This document shows positions 1-9,100 of a stretch of 64,000 nt of DNA, in pieces (position 1 is the first letter of the stretch; each line of letters opens with the position of its first letter). The stretch covers positions 23,556 through 87,555 of the forward strand of contig JAUNKK010000004.1 in the NCBI GenBank assembly GCA_030532825.1, given 5' to 3'. The position numbers and the translations under genes were made by a program. This DNA is from Propionibacteriaceae bacterium. GTDB lineage: Bacteria > Actinomycetota > Actinomycetes > Propionibacteriales > Propionibacteriaceae. The notes beneath the pieces were generated by a model, which was not told the origin of the DNA, did not search any database, and saw only the letters and a program-made list of their open reading frames with translations.

Positions 1-526
1 TGACGATGATGCTCTCCGGGTCGTCGGTGGTGGAGTTGGGCTGTGCCCGGTAGGCGATGGTTCCCTCTTGGCCAATCTCGGTGTTGCATTGGGTCGTGTA
101 GTGGATACGGGAGGCGCCGTACACCAGATCCATGGCAGTCATGATCTTGGCGACGGCGGCCGCGACCTCGCCGGTGAAGTTGCGGCCCGAGCGTTTCAAG
201 ACGTCGGGGGTGGTGCGGTGGTCCAGCACCCATTCACGAACCTCGCCGATGGTCATGTTCTTCATCGACTGGTAGCCGGGCTGGTTCAGCCCATCCCAAT
301 TCACACGTGTGACCTCGTCCTCCTCGTAAGGGATCGTCGGGTTCTCGGTTAGGTCCCCGACCGTGAGTTCCGACAGCACGATCTTTGCCGCCACGCGCTC
401 ACTCGCGCTCTGGGCCGCGATGCCTTGCAGTCGATCCGCCGCTTTGGGTTCGTTGGCCTTGGCCAGGACATTCGCTATCCCGGTGAATCGGTAGGTCACA
501 CCGTCCAGGCTGGTACTCAGCTTCAT
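1..526 (-). CDS. eutB: Ethanolamine ammonia-lyase large subunit EutB (5' part only)
   Basis: Catalytic subunit of the adenosylcobalamin-dependent lyase that splits ethanolamine into acetaldehyde and ammonia inside the eut microcompartment. Only the first 175 residues lie in the window; the gene continues past the left edge. The translation starts MKLSTSLDGVTYRF and carries ERVAAKIVLSELTVGDL and ASRIHYTTQCNTEIG, which line up by eye with the amino-terminal third of enterobacterial EutB. The ATG (524-526) overlaps the eutA stop by four bases and is preceded by GGAGAAGAGC. The small subunit gene eutC would be expected further left but cannot be seen. Family identity is firm; completeness is unknown. 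Confidence 0.95.
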   Translation of the reverse strand, partial: MKLSTSLDGVTYRFTGIANVLAKANEPKAADRLQGIAAQSASERVAAKIVLSELTVGDLTENPTIPYEEDEVTRVNWDGLNQPGYQSMKNMTIGEVREWVLDHRTTPDVLKRSGRNFTGEVAAAVAKIMTAMDLVYGASRIHYTTQCNTEIGQEGTIAYRAQPNSTTDDPESIIV

Positions 527-1977
527 TGCTCTTCTCCTTGTCGGTCATTGAAGACGAGGGTCTTCACGACGACCGGCACGGCACGTCCAGCGCCGACCGG
601 AAGTCCGATGTCGATGTAGTCGCCGCCGCCGGTCTGCACCGAGTCGATACAGATGACATCGTCGCGGCGTCCCCGCCGTACCGCCATCGACTGCCCGAGG
701 GCCTTCGCCCGGTCGGACTCAAGCACGACGACCAGGGGGTTCGGCCCCTCAAGAATGACCCGGGCGCCGCTGATCACGGCCTCGGCCATCTGCTGGACCG
801 CGGCGAACGAGGTGAGTCCCCAGCCACGCAACGACAGCGCGGCGGTCTCCCTAGGGTCCTCGGTCTGGATGCTGTGCAGCATCTGGTCGATGACCGCGGG
901 CAGGCTCTCCAGCTGGGCCTCTGCGGATTCTGGGATCGTGACGATCGGGACGTTGCGCAGCGGCAGGGAGGAGCGGGCGTACTCGATGGTTGAGCCCGAC
1001 AACTCGGTGGTGTGGACGCCGGCCCCGACGACGGTCGCCCCGATGGTCTCCGTTCCGGTGTGGCGCCGTACCAGCCCGAGGGCGGAGTCCTCGGCGATGG
1101 CCTGCCCCAGCAGAACACCGATGTCCCCGTACCGAAACGGATCTCCAGTGCCCCGGGTCCCGATCAGGTCGGCCACTCCGCCCGAGAAACTGATATCGCT
1201 TGGGGTGAGTTGAAGGGGTAGCGCCTTCCCCTGATTGGTGTACAGGGACGCATGGATCGCGTCCCGGCTCACCAGACCGATGGCCATCGCCAGTTGCCTT
1301 GCCATGACGGCGGTGAGTGCCCCGAGGCGCTCGCGGCTCACCTGGTCTCCTACCCGGACCGAGATCCCGGTGGCTCGGGCAAGTTGCGCTAGCCGGCTGG
1401 AGACGTAGGTGATCCGGTCATTGGCAACCCGAAGTAGCCGTCCCCCAATATCGAGGCAGCTAGTGCCGAGAAGCTGGCCTTGGTGGTACACCGCAATGTT
1501 GGTGGTGCCACCGCCGATATCGAGATTCGCGACAATGGCCTCCGTGTGTTCTGAATACAAATCCAGACCCGCGCCGCGCGCGGCCAGCACCGATTCCAGG
1601 TGAGGACCAGCGGTGGAGACGACGAAGTCACCAGCCAGAGCGCTGAGCGCTGCTAGTACCTGTTCCGCATTTTCGGCCCGGGCGGTCTCGCCGGTGATAA
1701 TGGCGGCCCCGGTACCGACCTGGTCGGGCGTCACACCAGCCGCGGCGTACTCCTCAACCACGATGGTCCGCAAGGCATCGGCGTCAATCACCTCCGGGTT
1801 CAGGAGCGGTGTGATGTGGATGGCGGAACGGTGGATGATCTGCTTATCGACGATGGAGATCCTGGGCACCGAAAACACGCTGGCCACGTTTTCGACTGTG
1901 AGCCTGCTGAACACCAGTTGTGTGGTCGACGTGCCCACATCGATTCCCACGCTCAGGATGGTTTCGGTGCTCGCCAC
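523..1977 (-). CDS. eutA: Ethanolamine ammonia-lyase reactivase EutA
   Basis: EutA is the chaperone-like ATPase that swaps damaged cobalamin out of inactivated ethanolamine ammonia-lyase. The 484-residue product is close to the usual length of about 470. It starts with an ASKHA-type phosphate loop (SVGIDVGTSTTQLVFSRL), which is diagnostic of EutA, and has a second nucleotide motif NLDIGGGTTNIAVY near residue 150. The GTG start at 1975-1977 lies one base beyond the upstream stop, and the 3' end overlaps eutB by four bases, so lyase and reactivase are translationally coupled. That matches the need for both in the same compartment. Confidence 0.95.
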   Translation of the reverse strand: MASTETILSVGIDVGTSTTQLVFSRLTVENVASVFSVPRISIVDKQIIHRSAIHITPLLNPEVIDADALRTIVVEEYAAAGVTPDQVGTGAAIITGETARAENAEQVLAALSALAGDFVVSTAGPHLESVLAARGAGLDLYSEHTEAIVANLDIGGGTTNIAVYHQGQLLGTSCLDIGGRLLRVANDRITYVSSRLAQLARATGISVRVGDQVSRERLGALTAVMARQLAMAIGLVSRDAIHASLYTNQGKALPLQLTPSDISFSGGVADLIGTRGTGDPFRYGDIGVLLGQAIAEDSALGLVRRHTGTETIGATVVGAGVHTTELSGSTIEYARSSLPLRNVPIVTIPESAEAQLESLPAVIDQMLHSIQTEDPRETAALSLRGWGLTSFAAVQQMAEAVISGARVILEGPNPLVVVLESDRAKALGQSMAVRRGRRDDVICIDSVQTGGGDYIDIGLPVGAGRAVPVVVKTLVFNDRQGEEQ

Positions 1978-1978
1978 G

Positions 1979-2263
1979 TCAGCCCTGCCATACCTTGGCG
2001 ATGACCTGGTCTAGGTCGGCCGGTTCGTACCCGAGGGCTGCGATGACAGCGGCCCTGACATCAGTGGGCGTGGGATCTGCCAGAGCAGGCTCGCGAGCCG
2101 TCCTCTCCCCCAGCGCAGTGGAAACCACCAGGTCCAGTCCCAGCTCTTGGGCACGGTCGCGCGCCAGAGGCGTGATGACATCCCCTGGAGCGAGGCGCAG
2201 TTCCGAGCGTCCAGCTACCTGCAGCTCCTCGATGGTCGAGGCCGACACCAGTCGTCTTGTCAC
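1979..2263 (-). CDS. Small BMC-associated protein resembling the EutT N-terminal segment
   Basis: A 94-residue protein between eutT and eutA. I do not recognise it as a named Eut protein. Its first half reads ELRLAPGDVITPLARDRA followed by a short hydrophobic strand. This resembles the segment VRVPAGARLTASATDFV near the start of the neighbouring EutT and similar stretches in other microcompartment-associated proteins. The second half (TDVRAAVIAALG...LDQVIAKVW) is predicted helical. The GTG start overlaps the eutT stop by four bases and the stop is one base before eutA, so it is a fixed operon member. A scaffold or targeting role inside the capsule is a guess. Confidence 0.7.
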   Translation of the reverse strand: MTRRLVSASTIEELQVAGRSELRLAPGDVITPLARDRAQELGLDLVVSTALGERTAREPALADPTPTDVRAAVIAALGYEPADLDQVIAKVWQG

Positions 2264-3081
2264 TCCTCTTCTCCTTCACTCGGCGGGGTGGTTGTCATCG
2301 ACTCCCGCCCAGTTGCCAGACGCAGTTGCAGGAAGTAGTAGGCGCTCGAAAGCCGGTTGAACGCATGGCAGATGCTGGCCCCGTATGGGTGATCCGGTTC
2401 CGGGAAAGTCTCCATCGCCGTGATCTCGATCTCACGCGACATCGTGCGAGCCAGATTGAGCCAGTGCTGAAGCTCGCTGTCGGTGTCGTCTATGGTGAGG
2501 TGCTCCACCTGAAGCGTTCCCTGCGGATCGTGCGTGACGTGGTGGATCTCGTCGAGGCTCCAATTGTTCAGACGTAACTCGGCCACTCGACGCCCGTGAA
2601 ACTCCGCGGAGGTGAGTTCCCGACAGTAGGCTGCCAACGTCCCCAGGTCTCGCGTCATGTCGCGGCGCCCTAAGTTTCGGGCCACTCGGCCCGCCATCAA
2701 GGTCAGTGCGTGCAGTGAATCGACTCTCCCACGCAGCTTGATCCGCGGATGAGATTTTGCTGCATAGTGGCGGACATCCACCTGGGTGAGCGCCGACGGC
2801 TTCTTCTGCAGTGGCGTGCCACAGGTCAAGCACCTGGGGAGTTCTCCCGCGAGGTTCACTGGGAACTCCGCGGGCTTGTCCCAGGTGGTGTCCATCGCGC
2901 CACTCGCAGACGCCGACCGGGATTCCTCCGTGGCGGACTGAACCTCGCGGAGCACCAACCTCCACTGATTCACAAAGTCCGTGGCTGACGCGGTCAGCCG
3001 CGCACCGGCGGGAACCCTAACCTCGGCGCCCAAGCTCGGGCGGCGGAGTTGATCACGCAACTCCGCTTCCGTGACGTACAT
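2260..3081 (-). CDS. eutT: Ethanolamine-specific cobalamin adenosyltransferase EutT
   Basis: Transfers the adenosyl group of ATP to cob(I)alamin, making the coenzyme for EutB/EutC. The 273-residue protein follows EutT throughout: MYVTEAELRDQL, VPAGARLTASA (about 24-34), a cysteine pair CLTC at 84-87, KKPSALTQVD, AAKSHPRIKLRGRVDSLHAL, and the terminal FNRLSSAYYFLQL helix. The Salmonella enzyme is described with an HX11CCX2C metal motif. Here only the last two cysteines are present; the first is Arg83 and no His lies about twelve residues upstream, so metal use may differ. It overlaps the next gene by four bases and follows eutM. Confidence 0.92.
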   Translation of the reverse strand: MYVTEAELRDQLRRPSLGAEVRVPAGARLTASATDFVNQWRLVLREVQSATEESRSASASGAMDTTWDKPAEFPVNLAGELPRCLTCGTPLQKKPSALTQVDVRHYAAKSHPRIKLRGRVDSLHALTLMAGRVARNLGRRDMTRDLGTLAAYCRELTSAEFHGRRVAELRLNNWSLDEIHHVTHDPQGTLQVEHLTIDDTDSELQHWLNLARTMSREIEITAMETFPEPDHPYGASICHAFNRLSSAYYFLQLRLATGRESMTTTPPSEGEEE

Positions 3082-3118
3082 CGGCTCTGCCTCTTCGCTC
3101 GGCCATCACCCGCCCTGG

Positions 3119-3409
3119 TCAGGCACGAGGCTTGGGCAGGATCGTCTCGACATCGCCGTGCGGGCGCGGGATGACGTGGACCGAGATGAGTTCGCCGACA
3201 CGCGCGGCAGCAGCCGCCCCCGCATCGGTTGCGGCCTTGACGGCGCCAACGTCACCACGAACCATCACGGTGACATACGCGGCCCCAATCTGCTCCTTGC
3301 CGATGAGCCTGACGTTGGCCGCCTTGACCATGGCGTCTGCGGCCTCAATGGATCCGATGAGTCCCTTGGTCTCCACCAAGCCGAGGGCGCTCATGTTGAC
3401 ATCCGACAT
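3119..3409 (-). CDS. eutM: Microcompartment hexameric shell protein EutM (single BMC domain)
   Basis: A 96-residue shell protein of one BMC domain (Pfam 00936 type). Such proteins form flat hexamers that tile the capsule facets and let small substrates through a central pore. Diagnostic stretches are [20 protein letters not shown] and [20 protein letters not shown], followed by the [12 protein letters not shown] terminus. I chose the ATG at 3407-3409 because AAGGAG sits upstream at normal spacing and the protein then has the family length. A longer reading (from 3499) would add 30 low-complexity residues and run into the eutE stop. Confidence 0.96.
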   Translation of the reverse strand: MSDVNMSALGLVETKGLIGSIEAADAMVKAANVRLIGKEQIGAAYVTVMVRGDVGAVKAATDAGAAAAARVGELISVHVIPRPHGDVETILPKPRA

Positions 3410-3495
3410 TTCATTACTCCTTGTAGTGTTGGTTTTCTTCGTAGTCTCTTCGACGGGTTCGGCCCTCTCAGCCGCCGCGGTTCGTGCTTCTGGGC

Positions 3496-5004
3496 TCACG
3501 GCTTATTCCTCAGCTCAGCCAGCACTTGACGAACGAGCTGGTCGATGAGCGTGGACTCCTGGGCGCCCTGCTCCGCGGTTTCGGATGCCTCAGGCGACGT
3601 CCGTCCCAGCAGTTCGCCACGGAAAGCGCGGGCCACCTCGGGGGCCGGAGTCATGTGATAGGCGATGCGTTTCACGTTGAGCACGTTCTCCACGGTGATG
3701 TTGTCACTGACCACGGCGCCTCCGAGCCCGCCAGGCGCCAGGGTCAGAGACGGCCTGAGACCCGTTGTGTACCCGATAGCCCCGAGCGACCCCCATGTGT
3801 TGACGAGAATCCTGAAGGCCGGTTTCTCCACACCAAAAGCCAAGATGGCTTCGTCATCGCGGCTGTGGATCACCACTGAGTGCCCGTCCCCACCGAAGGT
3901 CAGCAGATCGATGGCTCGTTCGCAGCCCTCACGCCAGCCATCAACCACCATGAACCCGAGGACTGTGGTGAGTTTCTCCCGTGACAGTGGGTGCTTCGGA
4001 CCGATCCCGTGGAGATCGGCGACGAGAACTCTGGTGGTGTCTGGAACCTTAATCCCCGCTGCCTTCCCCAGTGCTTGGGGAGAACGTCCAACGTAGTCAG
4101 CGATCATCAGACCGTTGGGACGGAACATCAATGCGGCCAGCCGATCCGCCTCATCGGGGCTCAGCCACTGAGCACCGCGAGCCAGCATCTCGGCCTTGAG
4201 ACGATCAGCGATGGGGGCGTCCGCGATGACGACCTGCTCTGTGGCACAGATGGTGGAGCAGTCGAAAGACTTCGACTCTACGATCATCTGGGCGGCTCGC
4301 ACCACGTGAGCGGAGCGGTCGACGTAGGCCGGAACATTGCCCGGACCCACACCGAGCGCCGGTTTCCCACAGCTATGCGCCGCCTTCACCATCCCCGGCC
4401 CGCCCGTGGCGAGGATCATTGAGGTGGCGTGGTGATTCATAAGTTCGTTGGTGCCCTGGATGGTCACCTCCGTCAGACAGCCCACTAGACCTTTCGGCAT
4501 CCCGGCTGCCTCCCCGGCCTCACGCATTACCCGAACCGCCTCGGCTGTGGACTTTCTCGCCGACGGGTGCGGGGCGATGATGACCGCGTTACGAGCTTTG
4601 ACCCCGATCAGGATCTTGAAAATCGCCGTGGACGTTGGGTTCGTCGAGGGGGTCAGCGCACACAGGACCCCGACCGGCCAGCCGATCTCAACGATTTTGC
4701 GCTCTTCGTCCCGCCGCAGGATCCCGCAGGTGGGAACGTCTTTGATCGAGTCCCACAGCGCCTGGGCGGCGAACTCGTTCTTGAGGCGCTTGTGGTTGGG
4801 GAACCCAAATCCCGTCTCCTCGTGGGCAAGTTGCCCGAGTCGTTCCGCCTCCTGCATCGCGGCCGTAACCATGGCCTGACAGATCGCATCAACCTGCTGC
4901 TGGGAGGCGAACTGGAACGACCGCATCGCCTCGCGGCCAGCGCTCGCCAAGTCACGAGCCTGCTGTACTGACAGCAGATCCGGGTCGACGCTCATGACGT
5001 TCAT
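3496..5004 (-). CDS. eutE: CoA-acylating aldehyde dehydrogenase EutE, with a C-terminal encapsulation-type helix
   Basis: Oxidises the acetaldehyde made by ethanolamine ammonia-lyase to acetyl-CoA with NAD, inside the capsule. The 502-residue protein has the acylating ALDH fold: [20 protein letters not shown] at about 122-141, [12 protein letters not shown] at 218-229, and the catalytic cysteine in [11 protein letters not shown] (Cys253 by family alignment). The last 35 residues are a Ser/Glu-rich linker and an amphipathic helix ([15 protein letters not shown]), the shape of an encapsulation peptide. In characterised EutE/PduP proteins this peptide is usually N-terminal, and I see none there. 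It sits between eutL and eutM. A propionaldehyde-type specificity cannot be excluded from sequence alone. Confidence 0.93.
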   Translation of the reverse strand: MNVMSVDPDLLSVQQARDLASAGREAMRSFQFASQQQVDAICQAMVTAAMQEAERLGQLAHEETGFGFPNHKRLKNEFAAQALWDSIKDVPTCGILRRDEERKIVEIGWPVGVLCALTPSTNPTSTAIFKILIGVKARNAVIIAPHPSARKSTAEAVRVMREAGEAAGMPKGLVGCLTEVTIQGTNELMNHHATSMILATGGPGMVKAAHSCGKPALGVGPGNVPAYVDRSAHVVRAAQMIVESKSFDCSTICATEQVVIADAPIADRLKAEMLARGAQWLSPDEADRLAALMFRPNGLMIADYVGRSPQALGKAAGIKVPDTTRVLVADLHGIGPKHPLSREKLTTVLGFMVVDGWREGCERAIDLLTFGGDGHSVVIHSRDDEAILAFGVEKPAFRILVNTWGSLGAIGYTTGLRPSLTLAPGGLGGAVVSDNITVENVLNVKRIAYHMTPAPEVARAFRGELLGRTSPEASETAEQGAQESTLIDQLVRQVLAELRNKP

Positions 5005-5022
5005 GTCTTTACTCCTTAAAGT

Positions 5023-5679
5023 TCAGTACTCGATAGGACCGCGCGCCACTGCGAGGACGGCTTCTTGGAAGGCCGAGCAGGCTGCCCGGCAGGCGCTCTG
5101 CGTGCCGGTCAGTCGGCCGCCCGAGTAGTTCGTCGGGCTGGGGGGCTCGAAATACTCACGTAGTTCTACTTCCGCTGCCTTCAGCGCAAGGTCGATGCCG
5201 TAGACCGCTTCTAGGGGCGGTGCGATCAGGTAGGCCATGGGGGTGCCCAGTGCGATACCGGCCTCGCGAGACAGATAGCTGCCGGTAGCGGAGATGAGGT
5301 GAGCAAAGAAGGTGAGTTTCCCCGCGTCATCGGCTGTGTAGAACCAGGCCTGGTCTTGGGCGTAACTGATGCATGCATCCATCCCGGCGCGCACTTCCGC
5401 GGGACTCGATCCCGCGAGCATGCCGACGACCTCACCCGAATATGGCCCCGACGCATGGGCAGCGCCCGCGTAGAAGCTACGCGCATACACGACATCTACG
5501 TCGGCGAACTTGGTGGCCTCATCAAGAGCCACGTAGAACGAGTCATCAATGTCGCAGGTCAGCAGGCCCAGCGACCTGTGGCGTGGGGCGAGCTTCATGC
5601 GTTCTGCCAGGGATCGGTCGACGTTCGCGATGAGGCGGGTCGCCAAGATTGTTGGTTTGACTGGCTCCAAGATGGCCAT
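5023..5679 (-). CDS. eutL: Microcompartment trimeric shell protein EutL (tandem BMC domain)
   Basis: The 218-residue product matches EutL, the tandem BMC-domain shell protein that forms pseudohexameric trimers with a gated pore. Shared stretches are RSLGLLTCDIDDSFYVALDEATK, YARSFYAGAAHASGP, TGSYLSREAGIALGTPMAYL, APPLEAVYGIDLALK and the terminal GTQSACRAACSAF. Length equals the E. coli protein (about 219). The ATG at 5679 follows AAGGAG at good spacing, and the gene lies 18 bases after eutN. Conserved cysteines near the C-terminus suggest the Fe-S or redox-sensitive pore discussed for some shell trimers, but that is inference. Confidence 0.96.
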   Translation of the reverse strand: MAILEPVKPTILATRLIANVDRSLAERMKLAPRHRSLGLLTCDIDDSFYVALDEATKFADVDVVYARSFYAGAAHASGPYSGEVVGMLAGSSPAEVRAGMDACISYAQDQAWFYTADDAGKLTFFAHLISATGSYLSREAGIALGTPMAYLIAPPLEAVYGIDLALKAAEVELREYFEPPSPTNYSGGRLTGTQSACRAACSAFQEAVLAVARGPIEY

Positions 5680-5697
5680 GGCTGGCTACTCCTTCAC

Positions 5698-5988
5698 TCA
5701 GTGCTTGCGGTAAGTGGTGTGGCCATCGATCTCAAGCGAGTCGAGGATCGCTACGATCGCTGCATCCACTGGGGTTTCGGCAGTGAACTCGGTGTGACGT
5801 CCGCTGCTGCCTTGGGTGACTAGGACAACCTCACCTTCGCCCGCACCAACGGCATCGACCGCCACGAAGGGGTCGCCTTGCAGATCATCCGACAAGGTCA
5901 CCGGACGGACCACCAGCAGTTTGCGACTGGGCAGGGAACTGCACTTGGCAGTCGACACGGCTGTCCCAATCACACGAGCGATGCGCAA
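5698..5988 (-). CDS. eutN: Microcompartment pentameric vertex protein EutN
   Basis: A 96-residue protein of the EutN/CcmL family, whose pentamers cap the capsule vertices. It begins RIARVIGTAVSTAK, the conserved first strand, and continues LLVVRPVTL, FVAVDAVGAGEGEVVLVTQGSS and ETPVDAAIVAILDSLEID, all typical. It is the first gene of the eut operon. The start must be TTG (5986-5988) because the frame closes upstream at a TGA and no nearer ATG fits the family start. No Shine-Dalgarno precedes that TTG. A short leader reading frame with a good ribosome site overlaps it, so translation is probably coupled. Confidence 0.93.
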   Translation of the reverse strand: MRIARVIGTAVSTAKCSSLPSRKLLVVRPVTLSDDLQGDPFVAVDAVGAGEGEVVLVTQGSSGRHTEFTAETPVDAAIVAILDSLEIDGHTTYRKH

Positions 5989-6026
5989 GGGTCTGAGAGA
6001 TTGTGGGGATCAGTGGAATTGTTCAC
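5970..6026 (-). other. Possible 18-codon leader ORF overlapping the eutN start
   Basis: On the minus strand AAAGGAG (complement of 6033-6039) stands six bases before a GTG (6024-6026). This opens an 18-codon frame, MNNSTDPHNLSDPCASLV, stopping at TGA 5970-5972. The frame runs across the TTG start of eutN in another register and ends 14 bases after the first codon. eutN has no Shine-Dalgarno of its own, so ribosomes loading here could feed eutN by overlap coupling. Seen in sequence: the site, frame and overlap. Inferred: that it is translated. Confidence 0.45.
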
Positions 6027-6078
6027 TGGACTCTCCTTTGAGTTCATTCCGCGGGGCAGGTGGATTTCAACCTAACAT

Positions 6079-6093
6079 GTGATCACAGATCAC
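6079..6093. promoter_or_regulatory. Candidate operator upstream of the eut operon (GTGAT-N5-ATCAC)
   Basis: A perfect 5+5 inverted repeat, GTGATCACAGATCAC, about 55 bases upstream of the leader ORF and 90 bases upstream of eutN. It contains the ten-base palindrome TGTGATCACA (6078-6087) and a tandem GATCAC. Position and symmetry fit a regulator site for the eut promoter. GntR/FadR-type and Crp-type repressors both use half-sites of this kind. No regulator gene is in view to match it. Confidence 0.4.
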
Positions 6094-6119
6094 GCAAGAG
6101 CCCCGAACACGACTGCAAA

Positions 6120-6142
6120 CGGCCGGTGCCAGGCACCGGCCG
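6120..6142 (-). terminator. Intrinsic-type terminator after the tricorn gene
   Basis: Perfect 11-bp inverted repeat CGGCCGGTGCC / GGCACCGGCCG with a one-base centre, starting 8 bases after the tricorn stop codon on the minus strand and followed by TTTGC. It separates the tricorn transcript from the eut promoter region just downstream. Confidence 0.75.
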
Positions 6143-6150
6143 AAGCTTCC

Positions 6151-9100
6151 TCAGACGAACCTGGGTGGAGGCAGGTCCGGCGCCCCGGCGGCCGGCGTGG
6201 CCTTCAGCCGGGCCAGAGCCTCAGAGACCGCCACGTCCAGCTGCAGGTCTTCGCCTGACTCCCAGTCCTGGGGATCAAGGGGCACCTCGATGTCTGGATC
6301 GGTGCCGTGATTCTCCACATCGAAGCCCTGCCGGTAGAACGCAAACCCGTAGCGGGGCTGCGTAACCACCGTCCCGTCGACTAGTTCGAAGCGACCGTCG
6401 ATGCCGACCACCCCTCCCCAGCTCCGCTCCCCCACCACGGGCCCAAGGTCCAGGTTCTGGGCGGCCGCGGTCACAATGTCCCCGTCGGAGGCTGCGTAGG
6501 GGTTCGTGACGAATACGACGGGGCCGCGCATGCCCTGGCTGGGGTAGGGTTCAGGAGCGTCCAGGTGGCGGGCATAGCCCCAGCCGACCACGGTGCGCAT
6601 GAGACGCTCCAGCACCAACTCCGAGGTATGGCCGCCTCTGTTGAAACGCACGTCAACCACCACCGCCTCGCAGCGCGACGCGGCGTCAATCAGTCGGTGG
6701 AACTCGGCCCAACCGTTGGCCGACATGTTGGGAACATGCACGTAGCCGACACGCCCCTTGGAGCGCTTGGTCACCCGAGCAACGCGAGAGGCCACCCATT
6801 CGTGGTAGCGCATGGCGGACTCGGAGGGCACGGGCACCACCGCGACCCGGCGCTTCATGCGTCCCCGCACCAGAGTCAGCTCGACAGGCTTGCCGGCCGC
6901 CCCCAACAAGAGCGCCCCAACATCGGGGGCTTTCGACGTCGGCTGGCCGTCGATGGCGGCGATGACATCGCCGGGTTGAGCAGCAACACCCGCCGCCCGC
7001 AACGGAGAACGCGCCGCGGGATCGGAGGACTCACCCTGAAGGATGCGTTGGATGGCCACCTCCCCCTTGGAGTTGCGGCGCAGTTCCGCCCCCAGCCACG
7101 CGACCTTCGCCTCTCCGGGCCCATCAGGCGCAATCACATAGGCGTGGGAGGTGTTGAGCTCGGCATTGGCTTCCGTCAGCACGTCCACTAGCTCATCATG
7201 AGTGGTGATCTGCTCCAGCAGCGGCCGATAGCCGGCACAGAGCCGATCCCAGTCGAGGCCGTCCATGTCCTCACGCCAAAAATGGTCCCGCATCAGACGG
7301 GCATTCTCGTCGAACATCTGACGCCACTCGTCACGCGGATTCTGCTGGCGACGGAGCCGGGTGGCGTCCACGGCGATGCGGTCCTCCTCCTCGGCCTTGC
7401 TCCCACTGCCTTGCACCCACAGCTCGTCGCCGTTACGGACCACCAGCTGGCGTCCGTCGCCGCTCAAGGCTACGTCATCGCAGGCCTCGACCAGCACCAC
7501 CAACTTCCGCTTGGCGAGGTCGAACGCCTCGACGCTGTCCTTGACCTCTTGTTCCGGGAGCCTCCCTGTCCCCAGCACCCCCATCGTAGGAGCGAGCCGA
7601 CGCCAGGCGACGCCGGAGGCCGTGGCCATCAACGCGTCGTAGCGCCCCGCAGGCACGGGCAACGGAGCCATCCGATCCTCGGCGCCCGCCACGTCGAAGA
7701 CCACGGACTCAGGCTTCGCGTCATCCTCGGCTGGCTCGGGCTTGTCCTCACTGATGGCCCAGCCATCAGCGGTAGGACCAAAAGGCACCGGGTCCTCAGC
7801 GCGCAACGGTATGACATACGGCCGGACCGTGTTCGTGAATCCCAGATCGAACCCGATCTCGTCGTAGCTAGGGTCGATGGTGCGGCTCGACAAAAGGTAC
7901 AGGTACTTTCCGTCCAGGCTGAACGTTGGGCAGAAGTCGTTGAACTGGCCGCGGGTCAGGATGAAAGCAGAATCCTCGCTCAGGTCGTAGCCGACCAGCC
8001 GACCGAAAGCCCCTTCAGCACGCACCGCGTCCCGCCACACCAGGTAACGGCCACACGGGCTGAACACCAGCGCCGTGGCCTCCCCCTGCGTGGAGCGGCC
8101 CACCTTCTTGACCGAGCCAAGAGCCACGTCCACCACGGAGACCGTGCCATCGTGGGAACCCACCGCCACCTTGCTGCCATCGGCGTTGGCAACCAGAGCC
8201 AGCACTCGGCCCAGGCGACCTTGAGCGATACGCAGCGGGTCGCCGTCGCCGTCAAGGGGCATGATCTCCAGGCAGTCCTCGCCGTTGACGTCGCTGGCCC
8301 AGATGCCCTTCCCGGAAGACCCCAGTACAGTGACCTCCCGGACCCGCACCCCCGGCTGGCCGCTCAGGGTTCGAGCCGGCCCAGCACGATGGGTCAGAAA
8401 CCAGGCTTGCCCGCGCCATTCCACGAGCGACCCATCGCCACCCTGGTCGGGGGCAACCGTCTCCAAGCGATCCCCGGCCGCGATCGTCACCGGCTCGGGC
8501 TCCCCCAGACCGAGCGTAACGGGGATGGGCCGCGGCTTCTCGTTGAGATTGTCCAAAATGTACAGCCGTCCTCGGGCGTGATAGACGACGCGCCGCCCAT
8601 CGGTGGTGGCATCACGGCAGTAGCCCTCCGCGAACGTATGGGCCGTGTGGGCTCGCAGGTTACGACCGTCGTGAGTGACGCTCCACACCTGGGCCTGCTC
8701 CTCCGCCGCCTCCGGCACCTTAGCCCCAAGGTCCGAGGTGAACACCACGCGCTCCCCAACCCAACAGGGCCCTGCCATGCTGGCGGTTTCGTCGGGTAGC
8801 AGGCGGCTCCACTGACGGCGTCGCGAATCGGACACCCAGACCCGGTTGGCCATGCCACCGCGGTACCGCTTCCAAGCTTCTGGGCCCTGAAAGTTCGGCG
8901 AGGCCAGCACCACGCGGCCATCACCGCGGCGGTCCGCCGCCATGCCCGGCCCCCAGGGAAGGCGCTCTAGGTCTCCCTCAAGCGAGACCGAATACAGCCA
9001 CGACAACGCACGCAGCGCTTCGTTGTGCATAGCGGCCAGCAGAACGTGCCCGTCGTCAAGCCAGCCGGAGACCTGCATCCGCGTCGCACTCAGCCACGTT

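Noticed and set aside
3410..3499. A 30-residue N-terminal extension of EutM
   Set aside because: A perfect AAGGAG and ATG at 3409 give the exact family length. The extension is low-complexity and overlaps the eutE stop.
6078..6094. A Crp site (TGTGA-N6-TCACA)
   Set aside because: The second half is ATCAC at N6 and TCAC only at N7. The perfect repeat GTGAT-N5-ATCAC describes it better, so no specific regulator is claimed.
5989..6119. A cobalamin riboswitch or EutV-type RNA element before the eut operon
   Set aside because: The gap is too short and I find no B12-box or paired hairpins, only the symmetric DNA element described.
7198..8799. A 533-codon open frame on the plus strand opposite the tricorn gene
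   Set aside because: It lies wholly antisense to a convincing protease gene. Its translation is His/Arg/Gln-rich without motifs, as expected from the opposite strand of high-GC coding DNA.
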